Assembly (NCBI GenBank): GCA_016794365.1
Contig: JAEUKB010000009.1
Coordinates: forward strand, 72,355-136,354
Reading direction: 5' to 3'
Length of the DNA stretch: 64,000 nucleotides
DNA from: Myxococcales bacterium
GTDB taxonomy: Bacteria > Myxococcota_A > Polyangia > Palsa-1104 > JAEUJZ01
Shown: piece by piece, positions 54,468 to 63,188 of the stretch
Layout: the number at the start of each line of letters is the position of its first letter
Position numbering within the stretch: position 1 is the first letter of the stretch
The notes under the pieces: model-generated
Databases searched by the model: none
What the model was told of the DNA's origin: nothing
Seen by the model: the letters and a program-made list of their open reading frames with translations, nothing else
Translations under genes and position numbers: made by a program

Positions 54468-55955
54468 ATGACCGTGCTCGCCGTGGCGCAAGAGGAGAGG
54501 GCTGTCCGCACGAGCCATAAGTTACGCGCGTTACGTCACCTGGCCAGCGAGTTTGGCGTCGGGCCGATCGCTTGCACGGCGTGGCATCCGCGCTTTCAAG
54601 TGCTCAGCGGGCTGGTCGAAAACCTGTCGATGGGAGGCCTGTGTGTGCGTCTTCCCGGTGCGCTGCGACAGGGAACGATCGAGGTCGATGACTGGCTGCT
54701 CTCGGTTCACGTCTCGCTGCAAAGTGGCGAAGTCATCTGTCACAGCGACTCCGTGGTGCGTCATGTCCAAGTCGATGGCGACGACTTGGTGATCGGGCTT
54801 CAGATCAAAAAAGGCGTCGTCGATCTGCCGCTGCTGTACGAACGTCAGACGCGCTATCGCTTTGCGGCGCGCTGCGATCAGGCCGAGCGGGTCGCGGATG
54901 CCAGCCGCATCCTGCCCGCGTTCAAAGAGTGGGTGTCGGATCTGCGCAACTACCTGGAGCGGATGCGATCGTTTCTCGATCAGGAAGAAGCCGCGCTCGA
55001 TAGTGAGGATCTGTACACGCACGATCAAATCTGCGCGCAGTACCTCGGCGAAGTCGGGCCGCGCATCATCCAGCGTGTGCAGACCGCCAGTCATCAGATG
55101 GGCGGAATGCTCGGTGGCCTAAGCGATGACGAGCACGCCGCACATCGTGCCTATGCGCAGCATCACCTGGGTGAGCTGTTTATGCAGGCACCGTTTGTGA
55201 AGCGAGCGCTCAAGAAGCCACTTGGGTACGCGGGCGACTACGAGATGATGAACATGCTCTATCGTCCGACCGCGTCGGAAGGTGGCAGCCTGTTTGGCAA
55301 GGTGCTGCACATGTGTACGACCAGCGAGGTCGCAGCGCGCGCCAACATCAACCGCATCTCGTTTTTGCAAGACAGGATCCGCCAGGCTGTTCGCAGCTAC
55401 TCTGCGACGGGCAAAGGTCGGACGCGGATCGCATCGGTGGGCAGCGGTCCCGCGCGTGAGATTGAACACCTACTTGAGCAAGAGCCGCACCTTGGACCGA
55501 TGCTCGATGTGATGCTGATCGATCAAGATGTGCGTGCGATCAGCTACTGCGAGCGACGCTTGATTCCGCTGGCGGAAAAGACCGGCGCGCAGATTCACTT
55601 TGTTCGCGAGTCCGTGCGTCGGCTGCTGTGCGGTGGTCGGCTCGGCTACACGATGGGCGCTCGACAGCTTATCTACAGTGCGGGACTTTTTGATTACCTA
55701 TCGGATCGCAGCTTTGTCGCGCTCTTGTCCGCTCTGTATGAAGGCGCCGAAGAGGGTGGCCAGCTTCTGATTGGCAATGTCGATCAATCCAATCCCACGC
55801 GCTACTTCATGGAGTACTTTGCGGAGTGGTTCCTGATTCATCGCAACCGCCAGCAGCTGCTCGACAAAGCCAAGCTGCTGCGGCCAGCTCCGGCGCAGGT
55901 TCGTGTCGAGTCTGAACCGCTCGGCGTGAACCTCTTTCTCTTCATCCAGAAATGA
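54468..55955 (+). CDS. PilZ-like/methyltransferase protein resembling PhcB
   Basis: 495 aa. Residues about 30-115 are PilZ-like: the NLSMGGLCV block fits the NxSxxG motif, but the RxxxR that contacts c-di-GMP is absent. A helical middle precedes the segment KPLGYAGDYEMMNMLYR (about 250-266) and a class I methyltransferase (motif I RIASVGSGPARE about 321-332; IDQD; LIYSAGLFDYLSDRSF; GGQLLIGNVDQ). The GYAGDYE region and overall layout resemble PhcB, the 3-hydroxypalmitate methyl ester synthase of Ralstonia. It overlaps the sensor kinase gene by 4 nt. The fusion to PilZ suggests a second input. Confidence 0.75.
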   Translation: MTVLAVAQEERAVRTSHKLRALRHLASEFGVGPIACTAWHPRFQVLSGLVENLSMGGLCVRLPGALRQGTIEVDDWLLSVHVSLQSGEVICHSDSVVRHVQVDGDDLVIGLQIKKGVVDLPLLYERQTRYRFAARCDQAERVADASRILPAFKEWVSDLRNYLERMRSFLDQEEAALDSEDLYTHDQICAQYLGEVGPRIIQRVQTASHQMGGMLGGLSDDEHAAHRAYAQHHLGELFMQAPFVKRALKKPLGYAGDYEMMNMLYRPTASEGGSLFGKVLHMCTTSEVAARANINRISFLQDRIRQAVRSYSATGKGRTRIASVGSGPAREIEHLLEQEPHLGPMLDVMLIDQDVRAISYCERRLIPLAEKTGAQIHFVRESVRRLLCGGRLGYTMGARQLIYSAGLFDYLSDRSFVALLSALYEGAEEGGQLLIGNVDQSNPTRYFMEYFAEWFLIHRNRQQLLDKAKLLRPAPAQVRVESEPLGVNLFLFIQK

Positions 55956-58546
55956 CCGCTGACTTCAAGTCCTACCTTCAAGACTACAACTACGCGGCGG
56001 TACGGCTGACCTGCATCCTCTGCGCAGTGCTGATGCCAGCGGGACTGTTGCTTGATCTGCTTACCAATCGTCAGTTCGTCGGAGAATTTCTGGTCCTGCG
56101 GGCGCTCGCGGCCTTGGTGTCGCTCGGCATCTTGGGTCTGTCACGGCTGCGCAGCCTGCGTCGTCACAGCTACGTCCTCATCTCGATTGTGATCTTGGCT
56201 TGTACCGGCGCCATTGAGCTGATGATCCTGCGACTCGGAGAAGCGTCCAGCTCGCCGTATTACGCGGGACTGAACCTGTGCATCTTGGGCGCAGGCCTGG
56301 TCTACGTGTGGAGCGCGCGGCAAGCGATGGGCGTCTGTGTGATGGTGCTTTTGCTGTGGCTCGTGCCCGCGCTGTGGGGACACCCGAGCCTGTACGGACC
56401 GTTTTTTAACAACCTCTACTTTTTGGTGCTGACCAGCATCATTGCCGTCGCTGCCAACGCGATGCGTTACAACCAAGCGCACCGGGAATGGGAAGCCAAG
56501 TCGGCGCTGTCCCGCACGAGCGCAGAGCTTCAGACCTCGATTGAGCGCATCCAAGAGCTGGACCGACTGAAGAACCAGTTCTTTACCAACATCTCGCATG
56601 AGCTACGTACGCCGCTCGCGCTCATCACCGCGCCGATTGAGGAGATGCTGTCTCGCAGCGGTCTGCCCGACGTGCATCGCAACGCGCTCCAGGTGGTGCT
56701 GCGCAACGGTCTGCGACTGCATCGGCTGATTGATGGACTGCTCGATCTGGCGCGCCTAGAAGCCGGACAGCTGCGTCTGCGCGTCATCAACCTGGACATG
56801 GCGCAGCTTCTGCAAAGCGTGGTCGCGGCGTTTCAACCGGCAGCCGACAGCATGGGCATCAAGCTAGAGCTAGCCGTTCCCGTCGAAGATCCTCCCGGTT
56901 CGCTGATGGGCGACAGCGAAAAGCTGGAAGTCGTGCTGACCAACCTGCTCGGCAATGCGCTGAAGTTTACCGAGCGAGGCGGACTGATTCACGTCGAGCT
57001 GCGCTATCTGACCGGCTCGGTTGAGATCGAAATCCGCGACAGTGGCCAAGGCATTCCCGAAAACGAACAAGCCTACATCTTCGAGCGCTTCCGTCGCGTA
57101 GAGTCCGCTGGTCGCAAGCAAGGCGGCGCAGGCATCGGACTCGCGCTGGTCAAAGAGCTGGTCGAGCTGCACGGCGGAACCGTTTCGGTGACGAGCAAGC
57201 CCGGTGAAGGTGCGACGTTTATCGTTCGGCTCCAGCTTGGCAACGAGCACCTGCGCGATGAGCTGATTGATTCTCCGTCACAGCCTCCGTCGAGCCCACA
57301 GAGCGAGCTGCTGCGTCCCGGCAGTGCCCAGCAAGCGCTGGTTCACGTCGATGGTGCGCTCGATCCGCGACTGGAACCGGCACACAAGGGCAACTCCAGC
57401 CAAGCGATTCCGGTGCTGGCAATGGGCGGAGGCTTCAGTCGCGCGCACGTTCTGATCGCCGAAGACAACATCGATCTGCGCAAGTTCCTGCAAGAGCTGC
57501 TCGCGCCGTATTACAGCGTCACCGTCGCCTGCGATGGCAAAGCGGCGCTCGATAGCATTCACGAGCGGATGCCCGACTTGGTGCTCGCCGACGTGATGAT
57601 GCCGCAGATGTCCGGCATCGAGCTGTGTCAGCAGGTAAAGCGTGATCTGCGAACGCGAACGCTGCCGGTGATCCTGCTGACCGCGCGCAGTGGCATCGAC
57701 GAAACGCTGGAAGGCTTCAGCCACGGTGCCGACGATTACTTGGTCAAGCCGTTTAGCCCGCGCGAGCTGCTGATGCGAGTGGCGGTTCAGCTTAAGCTGC
57801 GACGACTGACCGCGCAGGTGGCCAATGCCGCGCGACTGGCGGCGGTGGGAACGCTGGCTGCCGGTGTTGCGCACGAGATCAAAAACCCGCTAAACGCCAT
57901 CAACACGGGGGCCGCCGCGCTGCGCAAGCGCGATGAGATGAGTCCGACGCTGCAAGCGGAAATCCTCGACATGATGGAAGAGTGCGTGGGACGGATTTCC
58001 GAGATCACGACCGCGCTCACCGAGCATGCCCGGCCCGCTGACGGGGAAGGTCTGTCGCTGTTCGATGTTCAAAAAGGGCTCGATACGACGCTGCGACTGC
58101 TGGCGGATCGTCTGCGCGGATCGTCGATTCAGATCGTTCGCGACTTTCGGACCGAGCGGCTCATCGTGGCGCGGCCTCGGCAGATCAATCAGGTGTTCTT
58201 GAACCTGCTCGACAACGCGGTGCGCGCCAGTCCGATGGGTGGACGGATCTCGCTCACGCTGTCAGAGACGGATCGCGACATGCTCTCGCTGGTGGTTTCC
58301 GACGAAGGTCCGGGTGTTCCGATCGAAAATCGAGAGCGGATCTTCGACCCATTTTTCACCACGCGAGCGCCTGGAGAAGGAACCGGCTTGGGACTGTATC
58401 TATCCAGGCAGATCATCGAAGCGCACGGCGGCTCACTTCGCGTCGGAAGCGTACAAGGTCGAGGCGCCGCCTTTATCGTCGATCTGCCGGTGTCCGGTCC
58501 GATCGCGCAGAGCAGTACGAGCAGCAAGCAAGGAGCGGCGGCATGA
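55952..58546 (+). CDS. Membrane hybrid histidine kinase with HK-REC-HK order
   Basis: 864 aa. Six hydrophobic helices (about 17-37, 46-64, 74-94, 103-120, 125-143, 155-171) and no large periplasmic domain, suiting a hydrophobic signal. First kinase: His216 in TNISHELRTPL, N-box LLGNALKFTE, G-box RDSGQGIPE. Receiver: acidic AEDNID, Asp547 in LADVMMPQMSG, Lys in LVKPFSP. Second kinase: His641 in GVAHEIKNPLNAI, NLLDNAVRASP, SDEGPGVP, GTGLGLYLSRQI. All catalytic residues are intact in both kinases. Placed after a PhcB-like gene, it is the PhcS counterpart by position. Overlaps the next gene by 4 nt. Confidence 0.9.
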   Translation: MTADFKSYLQDYNYAAVRLTCILCAVLMPAGLLLDLLTNRQFVGEFLVLRALAALVSLGILGLSRLRSLRRHSYVLISIVILACTGAIELMILRLGEASSSPYYAGLNLCILGAGLVYVWSARQAMGVCVMVLLLWLVPALWGHPSLYGPFFNNLYFLVLTSIIAVAANAMRYNQAHREWEAKSALSRTSAELQTSIERIQELDRLKNQFFTNISHELRTPLALITAPIEEMLSRSGLPDVHRNALQVVLRNGLRLHRLIDGLLDLARLEAGQLRLRVINLDMAQLLQSVVAAFQPAADSMGIKLELAVPVEDPPGSLMGDSEKLEVVLTNLLGNALKFTERGGLIHVELRYLTGSVEIEIRDSGQGIPENEQAYIFERFRRVESAGRKQGGAGIGLALVKELVELHGGTVSVTSKPGEGATFIVRLQLGNEHLRDELIDSPSQPPSSPQSELLRPGSAQQALVHVDGALDPRLEPAHKGNSSQAIPVLAMGGGFSRAHVLIAEDNIDLRKFLQELLAPYYSVTVACDGKAALDSIHERMPDLVLADVMMPQMSGIELCQQVKRDLRTRTLPVILLTARSGIDETLEGFSHGADDYLVKPFSPRELLMRVAVQLKLRRLTAQVANAARLAAVGTLAAGVAHEIKNPLNAINTGAAALRKRDEMSPTLQAEILDMMEECVGRISEITTALTEHARPADGEGLSLFDVQKGLDTTLRLLADRLRGSSIQIVRDFRTERLIVARPRQINQVFLNLLDNAVRASPMGGRISLTLSETDRDMLSLVVSDEGPGVPIENRERIFDPFFTTRAPGEGTGLGLYLSRQIIEAHGGSLRVGSVQGRGAAFIVDLPVSGPIAQSSTSSKQGAAA

Positions 58547-59715
58547 AGAGCCAAAAGCCCACGCAGAGCGGTGAGCGTCGCGCGGTGGTCCTGTATGTAG
58601 ACGACGATCGCGCAAACCTGCTGGCTTTCCGTGCCATCGCTGAGCCGACCTATGAAGTGGTCGTGGCCAAGAGCGGGGACGAAGCGCTTCAGCTCATCGT
58701 GCAAAATCCCGACATCGCGGTGCTGATGGCCGATCAGCGCATGCCCGGGATGAGCGGCATCGATCTGTGCGAGCGCGTCCAAGCCAGTCATCCCGACATC
58801 GTGCGCATGCTGGTGACTGCGTATTCCGACTTACAAGCGGCGATTGCGGCGATCAACCGAGGCCATGTCAGTCGCTATCTCCACAAGCCGTGGAATGCCG
58901 AAGAGCTGCTGGTCACGCTGCGTGATGCGGTCGAGCGCTATCGACTCAAAGTCACGGTGCAAGAGCTGCAAATTCGGATCGCGCAGAGCGAGCGGCTGTA
59001 TGCGCTCGGGGTTCTGACGGCCAGCATCGGTCACGAGCTGCGGACTCCGCTGTCGATTGTGTCGGCGAATGTGCAGTTTGCGCGACGGGCGCTGCACGAT
59101 GCGATGGGCGCGCAAGCGGGCAAGAGCGGCGGTTCGCTTCAGGAAGTCGAGGCCGCGCTGGTCGATGCAGAAGAAGGTGCGCAGCGACTCATCGACATTG
59201 CCGATAGCATCTTGCTGTCGTCGCGCAGTGAGCCCGGCGATCGCGAGCCCGTCGATCTGTCTCATGTCTTGCACTCGGTGCTGCGGCTGACGAGATCGGA
59301 AGCGACGCATCGTGCCCGGCTGCTGATTGCGCAGTCGGCCAAGCCTCGGATTTATGGATCGGCGACGCGCGTCGGACAGGTGCTGCTCAACTTGGTGTTA
59401 AACGCGCTGCAAGCGCTGCCCGATCGTCCGATGGAGCGCAACGAGGTCAAGCTCGCGCTCGATGAAAAAGACGGTCGCGCCATCGTCGAGGTCGCTGACA
59501 ACGGCGTCGGTATCGAACCGAGCAACCTCGCGCACATCTTCGATCCGTTCTTCACGACCAAAAAGAAGGGCACGGGCCTTGGGCTCGCGATCTCCAAGCA
59601 GATCGTCGAAGAGATGGGCGGTCAAATCCACGTCGAGAGCCGACCCGGAATCGGAACGCGCTTTCGCATCTCGTGGCCGCTTCTGTCAGCCAGTCACGCC
59701 GCCCAGGCCAGCTAA
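58543..59715 (+). CDS. Receiver-histidine kinase protein resembling PhcR
   Basis: 390 aa. Receiver about 14-130: YVDDDRANL, phospho-acceptor Asp64 in LMADQRMPGMSG, VTAYSD, Lys115 in YLHKPWNAEE (this KPW form is common in PhcR and HD-GYP-type receivers). Kinase about 150-385: His164 in SIGHELRTPLS, LVLNALQALP, ADNGVGIEPS, GTGLGLAISKQI. No TM, so soluble. A response regulator whose output is a kinase matches PhcR, so the operon forms a multi-step relay. Last gene of the block; it converges with a hypothetical gene 46 nt away. Confidence 0.88.
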   Translation: MKSQKPTQSGERRAVVLYVDDDRANLLAFRAIAEPTYEVVVAKSGDEALQLIVQNPDIAVLMADQRMPGMSGIDLCERVQASHPDIVRMLVTAYSDLQAAIAAINRGHVSRYLHKPWNAEELLVTLRDAVERYRLKVTVQELQIRIAQSERLYALGVLTASIGHELRTPLSIVSANVQFARRALHDAMGAQAGKSGGSLQEVEAALVDAEEGAQRLIDIADSILLSSRSEPGDREPVDLSHVLHSVLRLTRSEATHRARLLIAQSAKPRIYGSATRVGQVLLNLVLNALQALPDRPMERNEVKLALDEKDGRAIVEVADNGVGIEPSNLAHIFDPFFTTKKKGTGLGLAISKQIVEEMGGQIHVESRPGIGTRFRISWPLLSASHAAQAS

Positions 59716-59761
59716 CACGAAGCGCTTGGCTGTCCAGCGCGCGGATGGACGCGCTGCGACG

Positions 59762-60634
59762 TTACGAAAAGATCAGGCGACCGCTCTCGGTGACTTGGCA
59801 GCTTGCGAGCCCGGACCGAGGACGCGACAGCGGACGCTGGGTCTGACTCGGCAGCAGCGACAGGCCTTCGGTCAGACGGCTCTGCTTTTGCGACAGGTGA
59901 AGGTGCAGCGCGGCTTGGAAGCGTTCCAGAAAGTATTCCAGCGCCAGGTGCAGCACTCGCTGACGGTAGCGCGAGTCTTGCGCCGTCGATTGTCGCTCGG
60001 CATCGGCTTCCAGGGCTCGCAGCACCCGCTCTTGCGCGGCCAGCCCGATCAGCTGCGCAGGCTGAAGTCCGGCGGACCCGATGCAGTCGGGAAAGCGCTG
60101 TGCGGCCAGCAAAAACCGAGCGATGCCATCCGCGATCTGCTTGCCATCGGACAGCGACAGCGAATTACCCAGCCCAAACTCCGCGCGCAGACCGGCATTG
60201 CTTGGACCTTTGAGCACGCGACGCACCGAGTCCCGATACGCTTCCAGCAAAAGTGCGCTCGTTCGCAGCGTCTCTCCGTGCCTTGGTGACTGCGGTGCCA
60301 CAATCGTGAGCGGTGCGCGCAGCTTGGCCGCCAGCGGGGTCTTGCCTTGGAGCTCTTCCGCGATGCGCAGCACAGCGCCACACATCTCGCGAGACAGCGC
60401 CACTTCGGCATGCAGCGCCGGTTCGTTGGCTACAAACGTCAGCACCGGTCCGAGCGCCATCAGACAGCGATCGATCGGCAGCCGAGGCTCGATTCCTTCA
60501 TTGCAGAGCTGCCGGGCGCGCTGAAGCAGCGTGTCGAGCGCCGCCGAAGCCGTTGTGGGCCGCCGCGACGCCATCATCATCAGCGCTGGATTTGAAGATC
60601 GAAGAGGAAGCTTGATCCGCTGTGGGTTCGGCAT
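59762..60634 (-). CDS. Hypothetical helical protein
   Basis: 290 aa; AAGGA 6 nt before the ATG at 60634 supports the start. All-helical appearance (ALDTLLQRARQLCNEG, LQGKTPLAAKLRAPLTIV, FLLAAQRFPDCIGSAG, LALEYFLERFQAALHLHL) with no signal peptide or TM. It converges with the phc-like operon's last gene. Family not recognised; it could belong to that system but nothing in the sequence shows it. Confidence 0.55.
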   Translation of the reverse strand: MPNPQRIKLPLRSSNPALMMMASRRPTTASAALDTLLQRARQLCNEGIEPRLPIDRCLMALGPVLTFVANEPALHAEVALSREMCGAVLRIAEELQGKTPLAAKLRAPLTIVAPQSPRHGETLRTSALLLEAYRDSVRRVLKGPSNAGLRAEFGLGNSLSLSDGKQIADGIARFLLAAQRFPDCIGSAGLQPAQLIGLAAQERVLRALEADAERQSTAQDSRYRQRVLHLALEYFLERFQAALHLHLSQKQSRLTEGLSLLPSQTQRPLSRPRSGLASCQVTESGRLIFS

Positions 60635-60712
60635 GTCGGTTCCTTGATGTAGGACAAATACCTACGGTGCATAGCCGGGTCTGCCAAGTTTTTGTGCTAG
60701 TGTCCTCGCTGG

Positions 60713-61168
60713 ATGTGGGATGCAAAGGTTGCGGTGCTCGTGCCGCTACGGGTTGGAGCCGGTCAGTTCATGCTGGCGCAAGCGATGCAGCAGATCGCAG
60801 CGGGCTGGCTTCAGCAGCCGCTGGTGATTCGTCACTTGGAATCGGTGCGCAGCGGAGAGCACGGTGTGTTTGTGCAAGCGCAAGCGGCGGAGCTGATCTT
60901 GCGGCACCCGATGTTCTACAGCGTGGCGACGTGTACCGGGCTGCTGGTGCTCGGGCTGTGCTTGGGACTGGGGCTGCTGGCGCGGCCTGTGGCCTTGGTG
61001 GCGCTCATTGGCTATCTGCTCGGTGGGCTGCTGTTGGGATCGCGGCTGTTTGACAGTGCAACGATCTTGCTGGTGCTGTCCCTGGTTTCGCTGTCGCTGG
61101 TGGCATCGGGACGCGTGCTGGGCCTGGACATGCTTCTGCGCAAGCGCTTGCCCGGCTGGCTGACCTGA
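60713..61168 (+). CDS. DoxX-like membrane protein
   Basis: 151 aa, four hydrophobic segments (including YSVATCTGLLVLGLCLGLGLL, VALVALIGYLLGGLLLGS and TILLVLSLVSLSLVASG). The layout, with GLLARPVALVA between the second and third segments, resembles DoxX/DoxD-type small membrane proteins. No redox Cys pattern. The start lacks a Shine-Dalgarno, so upstream or internal starts are possible. Divergent from the 290-aa hypothetical gene. Confidence 0.6.
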   Translation: MWDAKVAVLVPLRVGAGQFMLAQAMQQIAAGWLQQPLVIRHLESVRSGEHGVFVQAQAAELILRHPMFYSVATCTGLLVLGLCLGLGLLARPVALVALIGYLLGGLLLGSRLFDSATILLVLSLVSLSLVASGRVLGLDMLLRKRLPGWLT

Positions 61169-61281
61169 CGCGCTGGGGCCCGATGTGGGCGCGAACCTGT
61201 GGCGGTCGGTCCGGTGTCTGCTGCGCTCCTGTCTCGCCCGTAGCCAGCGCAGCCTGGAGTGTCATATGATGACGAGTGCCA

Positions 61282-61680
61282 ATGAAGACGCGTTTGTTCC
61301 TTGCCGTTGGTCTGTGGGTCGCCCTGCCGCTTGTGAGCGGCTGCGGTAAAAAAGGCATCTCCGCAGAGCTGGCTGCGTTCAAAGACGCGGGCCGCAGTGT
61401 CTCGGAGTTTGTCGATGCCGATGCGAGCGTGATGCAAGCCAAGCGCTGTCAGCAAGGCACCATCGACAAGATGTCCGTGCTGCTGTGCGAATACGGCAGC
61501 CGGGATGCCGCGTCGTCCGGGGTTCGCAGTGCCGCGCAGTGGGCCGGTGAGTGTGGAACGTGGCTGGCACTTCAGCGCGACAAGGTGGTATTCGCCGTCG
61601 CTGATCGCGCAGAGCTGGATGAAAACGGCAAGACGGTGGCTGCGCTCACCAAAGTGTTCCGTCGCCAGGCCAAGAAATAG
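61282..61680 (+). CDS. Small lipoprotein of unknown function
   Basis: 132 aa from ATG 61282 (a GTG two codons upstream is an alternative). Lipobox ALPLVSGCGKK. Mature part is helical with two or three Cys (AKRCQQGTID, LLCEYGS, GECGTWLA) and a Lys-rich end. It precedes nhaA by 35 nt on the same strand and may be cotranscribed with it. No family recognised. Confidence 0.6.
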   Translation: MKTRLFLAVGLWVALPLVSGCGKKGISAELAAFKDAGRSVSEFVDADASVMQAKRCQQGTIDKMSVLLCEYGSRDAASSGVRSAAQWAGECGTWLALQRDKVVFAVADRAELDENGKTVAALTKVFRRQAKK

Positions 61681-61715
61681 CGGCAGACCGAAGGTGACTC
61701 GACTACGGTAAGGCC

Positions 61716-63095
61716 ATGAGCGATCCGGCCCGCCCGTCTTCATCTCCCGTTCAGCCCGGACAGCGGCAGAGCTTTCGGCGGCGTTTGCAAAGTTCGTTTC
61801 TGCGCTTCATTCGGGCGGAAGCGGCGTCGGGCGTGGTGCTCATCATCAGCACGGTCGTTGCGCTGCTTGTCGCGAACAGCCCGTGGCACGCTGCGTTTGC
61901 CAAGCTGTGGTCGCTGCGGATGGAATTGCGGGTTCATCGCTTTGCGCTGTCGCTGCCTCTGCAAGACTGGATCAACGATGGCTTGATGGCGGTGTTCTTC
62001 CTGGTCGTCGGTCTTGAGATCAAGCGCGAGCTTTTGCAAGGCGAGCTGGCGTCGATTCGGAAAGCGGCGCTGCCGGTCGTTTCGGCGCTGGGCGGCATGC
62101 TGGTTCCGGCGCTGATCTTTTTGGGCTTTACGCACGGAACGCCGCTGGCTCGTGGCTTTGGCATTCCCACCGCGACGGACATTGCCTTTACGGTCGGTGT
62201 GATGGCGCTGCTTGGACGACGGGTTCCGCTCGGAGCCAAGGTGTTCGTGACGGCGCTGGCGATCGCCGATGATCTCGGTGCGGTCGTGGTGATCGCGGTC
62301 TTTTATTCGAGCCATACGTCGCTGCTTGGTCTGCTTCCGGTCGCGGGGATTGTGCTTTCGCTGACGGCGCTGAACGTGCTGGGCGTGCGGCGGCTTCTGC
62401 CCTACTTGGTGATGGGCGTGTTTCTGTGGCTGGCGATGCACTCGGCGGGCGTTCACGCGACGCTTGCGGGCGTGGTGCTGGCGATGTGCATTCCGATCTC
62501 GGGACGCCACGACGACAAGGACTTTCTGATCGCGGCAGAGCACGCGGTGTCGATGTACGGCGAGCGTGCCGACAGCGAAGCAGAGCAGGACAACCTGGGA
62601 GAGCGTCGAGAAGCGTCCCTGCGTGCGCTGGCGGAAGTGATCACCGGGATGAAGTCGCCGCTGCATCGCTTGGAACAGCACCTGCACACCGTGGTGGCGT
62701 TTGGGATTCTGCCGCTGTTTGCGCTGTGTAATGCCGGTGTCGAGCTGCCGGTCGGACAGAGCCTTCAGACGCTGGTGATGCAGCCGGTGTCGCTCGGGGT
62801 GTTCTTCGGGCTTTTGTGTGGCAAGCCGATCGGGATCTTTGTCTTCGGTCTGATCGCCATTCAGCTTCGTCTGTGTGAAAAGCCGTCGCGAACCAGCTAT
62901 CGGGTGCTGTTTGGCTCGGCGATGCTGGCGGGAATTGGCTTTACGATGTCGATCTTCATCACCGGGCTGGCGTTTTCCGATGCACAGCGGATCACAGAAG
63001 CCAAGGTCGGCGTGCTGCTCGGATCGCTGTGTGCGGCGCTGCTTGGCTCGCTGTGGCTGCGGCTGTGTTCGCCGCCGTCCGCACAAGGAACGTGA
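61716..63095 (+). CDS. nhaA: Na+/H+ antiporter NhaA
   Basis: 459 aa with about 11-12 TM helices. Diagnostic segments: DWINDGLMAVFFLVVGLEIKREL, FGIPTATDIAFTVGV, and the paired acidic residues in TALAIADDLGAVVVIAVFY (equivalent to Asp163/Asp164). It exchanges Na+ for H+ for pH and sodium homeostasis. A cytoplasmic loop of about 40 charged residues between later helices (ERADSEAEQDNLGERRE) is an insertion relative to the ~390-aa E. coli protein. Confidence 0.95.
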   Translation: MSDPARPSSSPVQPGQRQSFRRRLQSSFLRFIRAEAASGVVLIISTVVALLVANSPWHAAFAKLWSLRMELRVHRFALSLPLQDWINDGLMAVFFLVVGLEIKRELLQGELASIRKAALPVVSALGGMLVPALIFLGFTHGTPLARGFGIPTATDIAFTVGVMALLGRRVPLGAKVFVTALAIADDLGAVVVIAVFYSSHTSLLGLLPVAGIVLSLTALNVLGVRRLLPYLVMGVFLWLAMHSAGVHATLAGVVLAMCIPISGRHDDKDFLIAAEHAVSMYGERADSEAEQDNLGERREASLRALAEVITGMKSPLHRLEQHLHTVVAFGILPLFALCNAGVELPVGQSLQTLVMQPVSLGVFFGLLCGKPIGIFVFGLIAIQLRLCEKPSRTSYRVLFGSAMLAGIGFTMSIFITGLAFSDAQRITEAKVGVLLGSLCAALLGSLWLRLCSPPSAQGT

Positions 63096-63118
63096 TGGCA
63101 TCGAGCGGGCGCTGTGCC

Positions 63119-63148
63119 TTGACTGTCGCTCGGTCCGAGCGCTATAGC
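63119..63148 (+). promoter_or_regulatory. Promoter with an embedded 15-bp palindrome
   Basis: TTGACT (63119-63124) and TATAGC (63143-63148) with an 18-bp spacer. Inside the spacer lies the perfect dyad CGCTCGG-T-CCGAGCG (63127-63141), an operator position expected to block RNA polymerase. It precedes the chain-length gene start by 40 bp. Confidence 0.55.
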
Positions 63149-63188
63149 TTGGCGACGATGACAAGCCACTCTCAGTCTGCGGCCAGCG

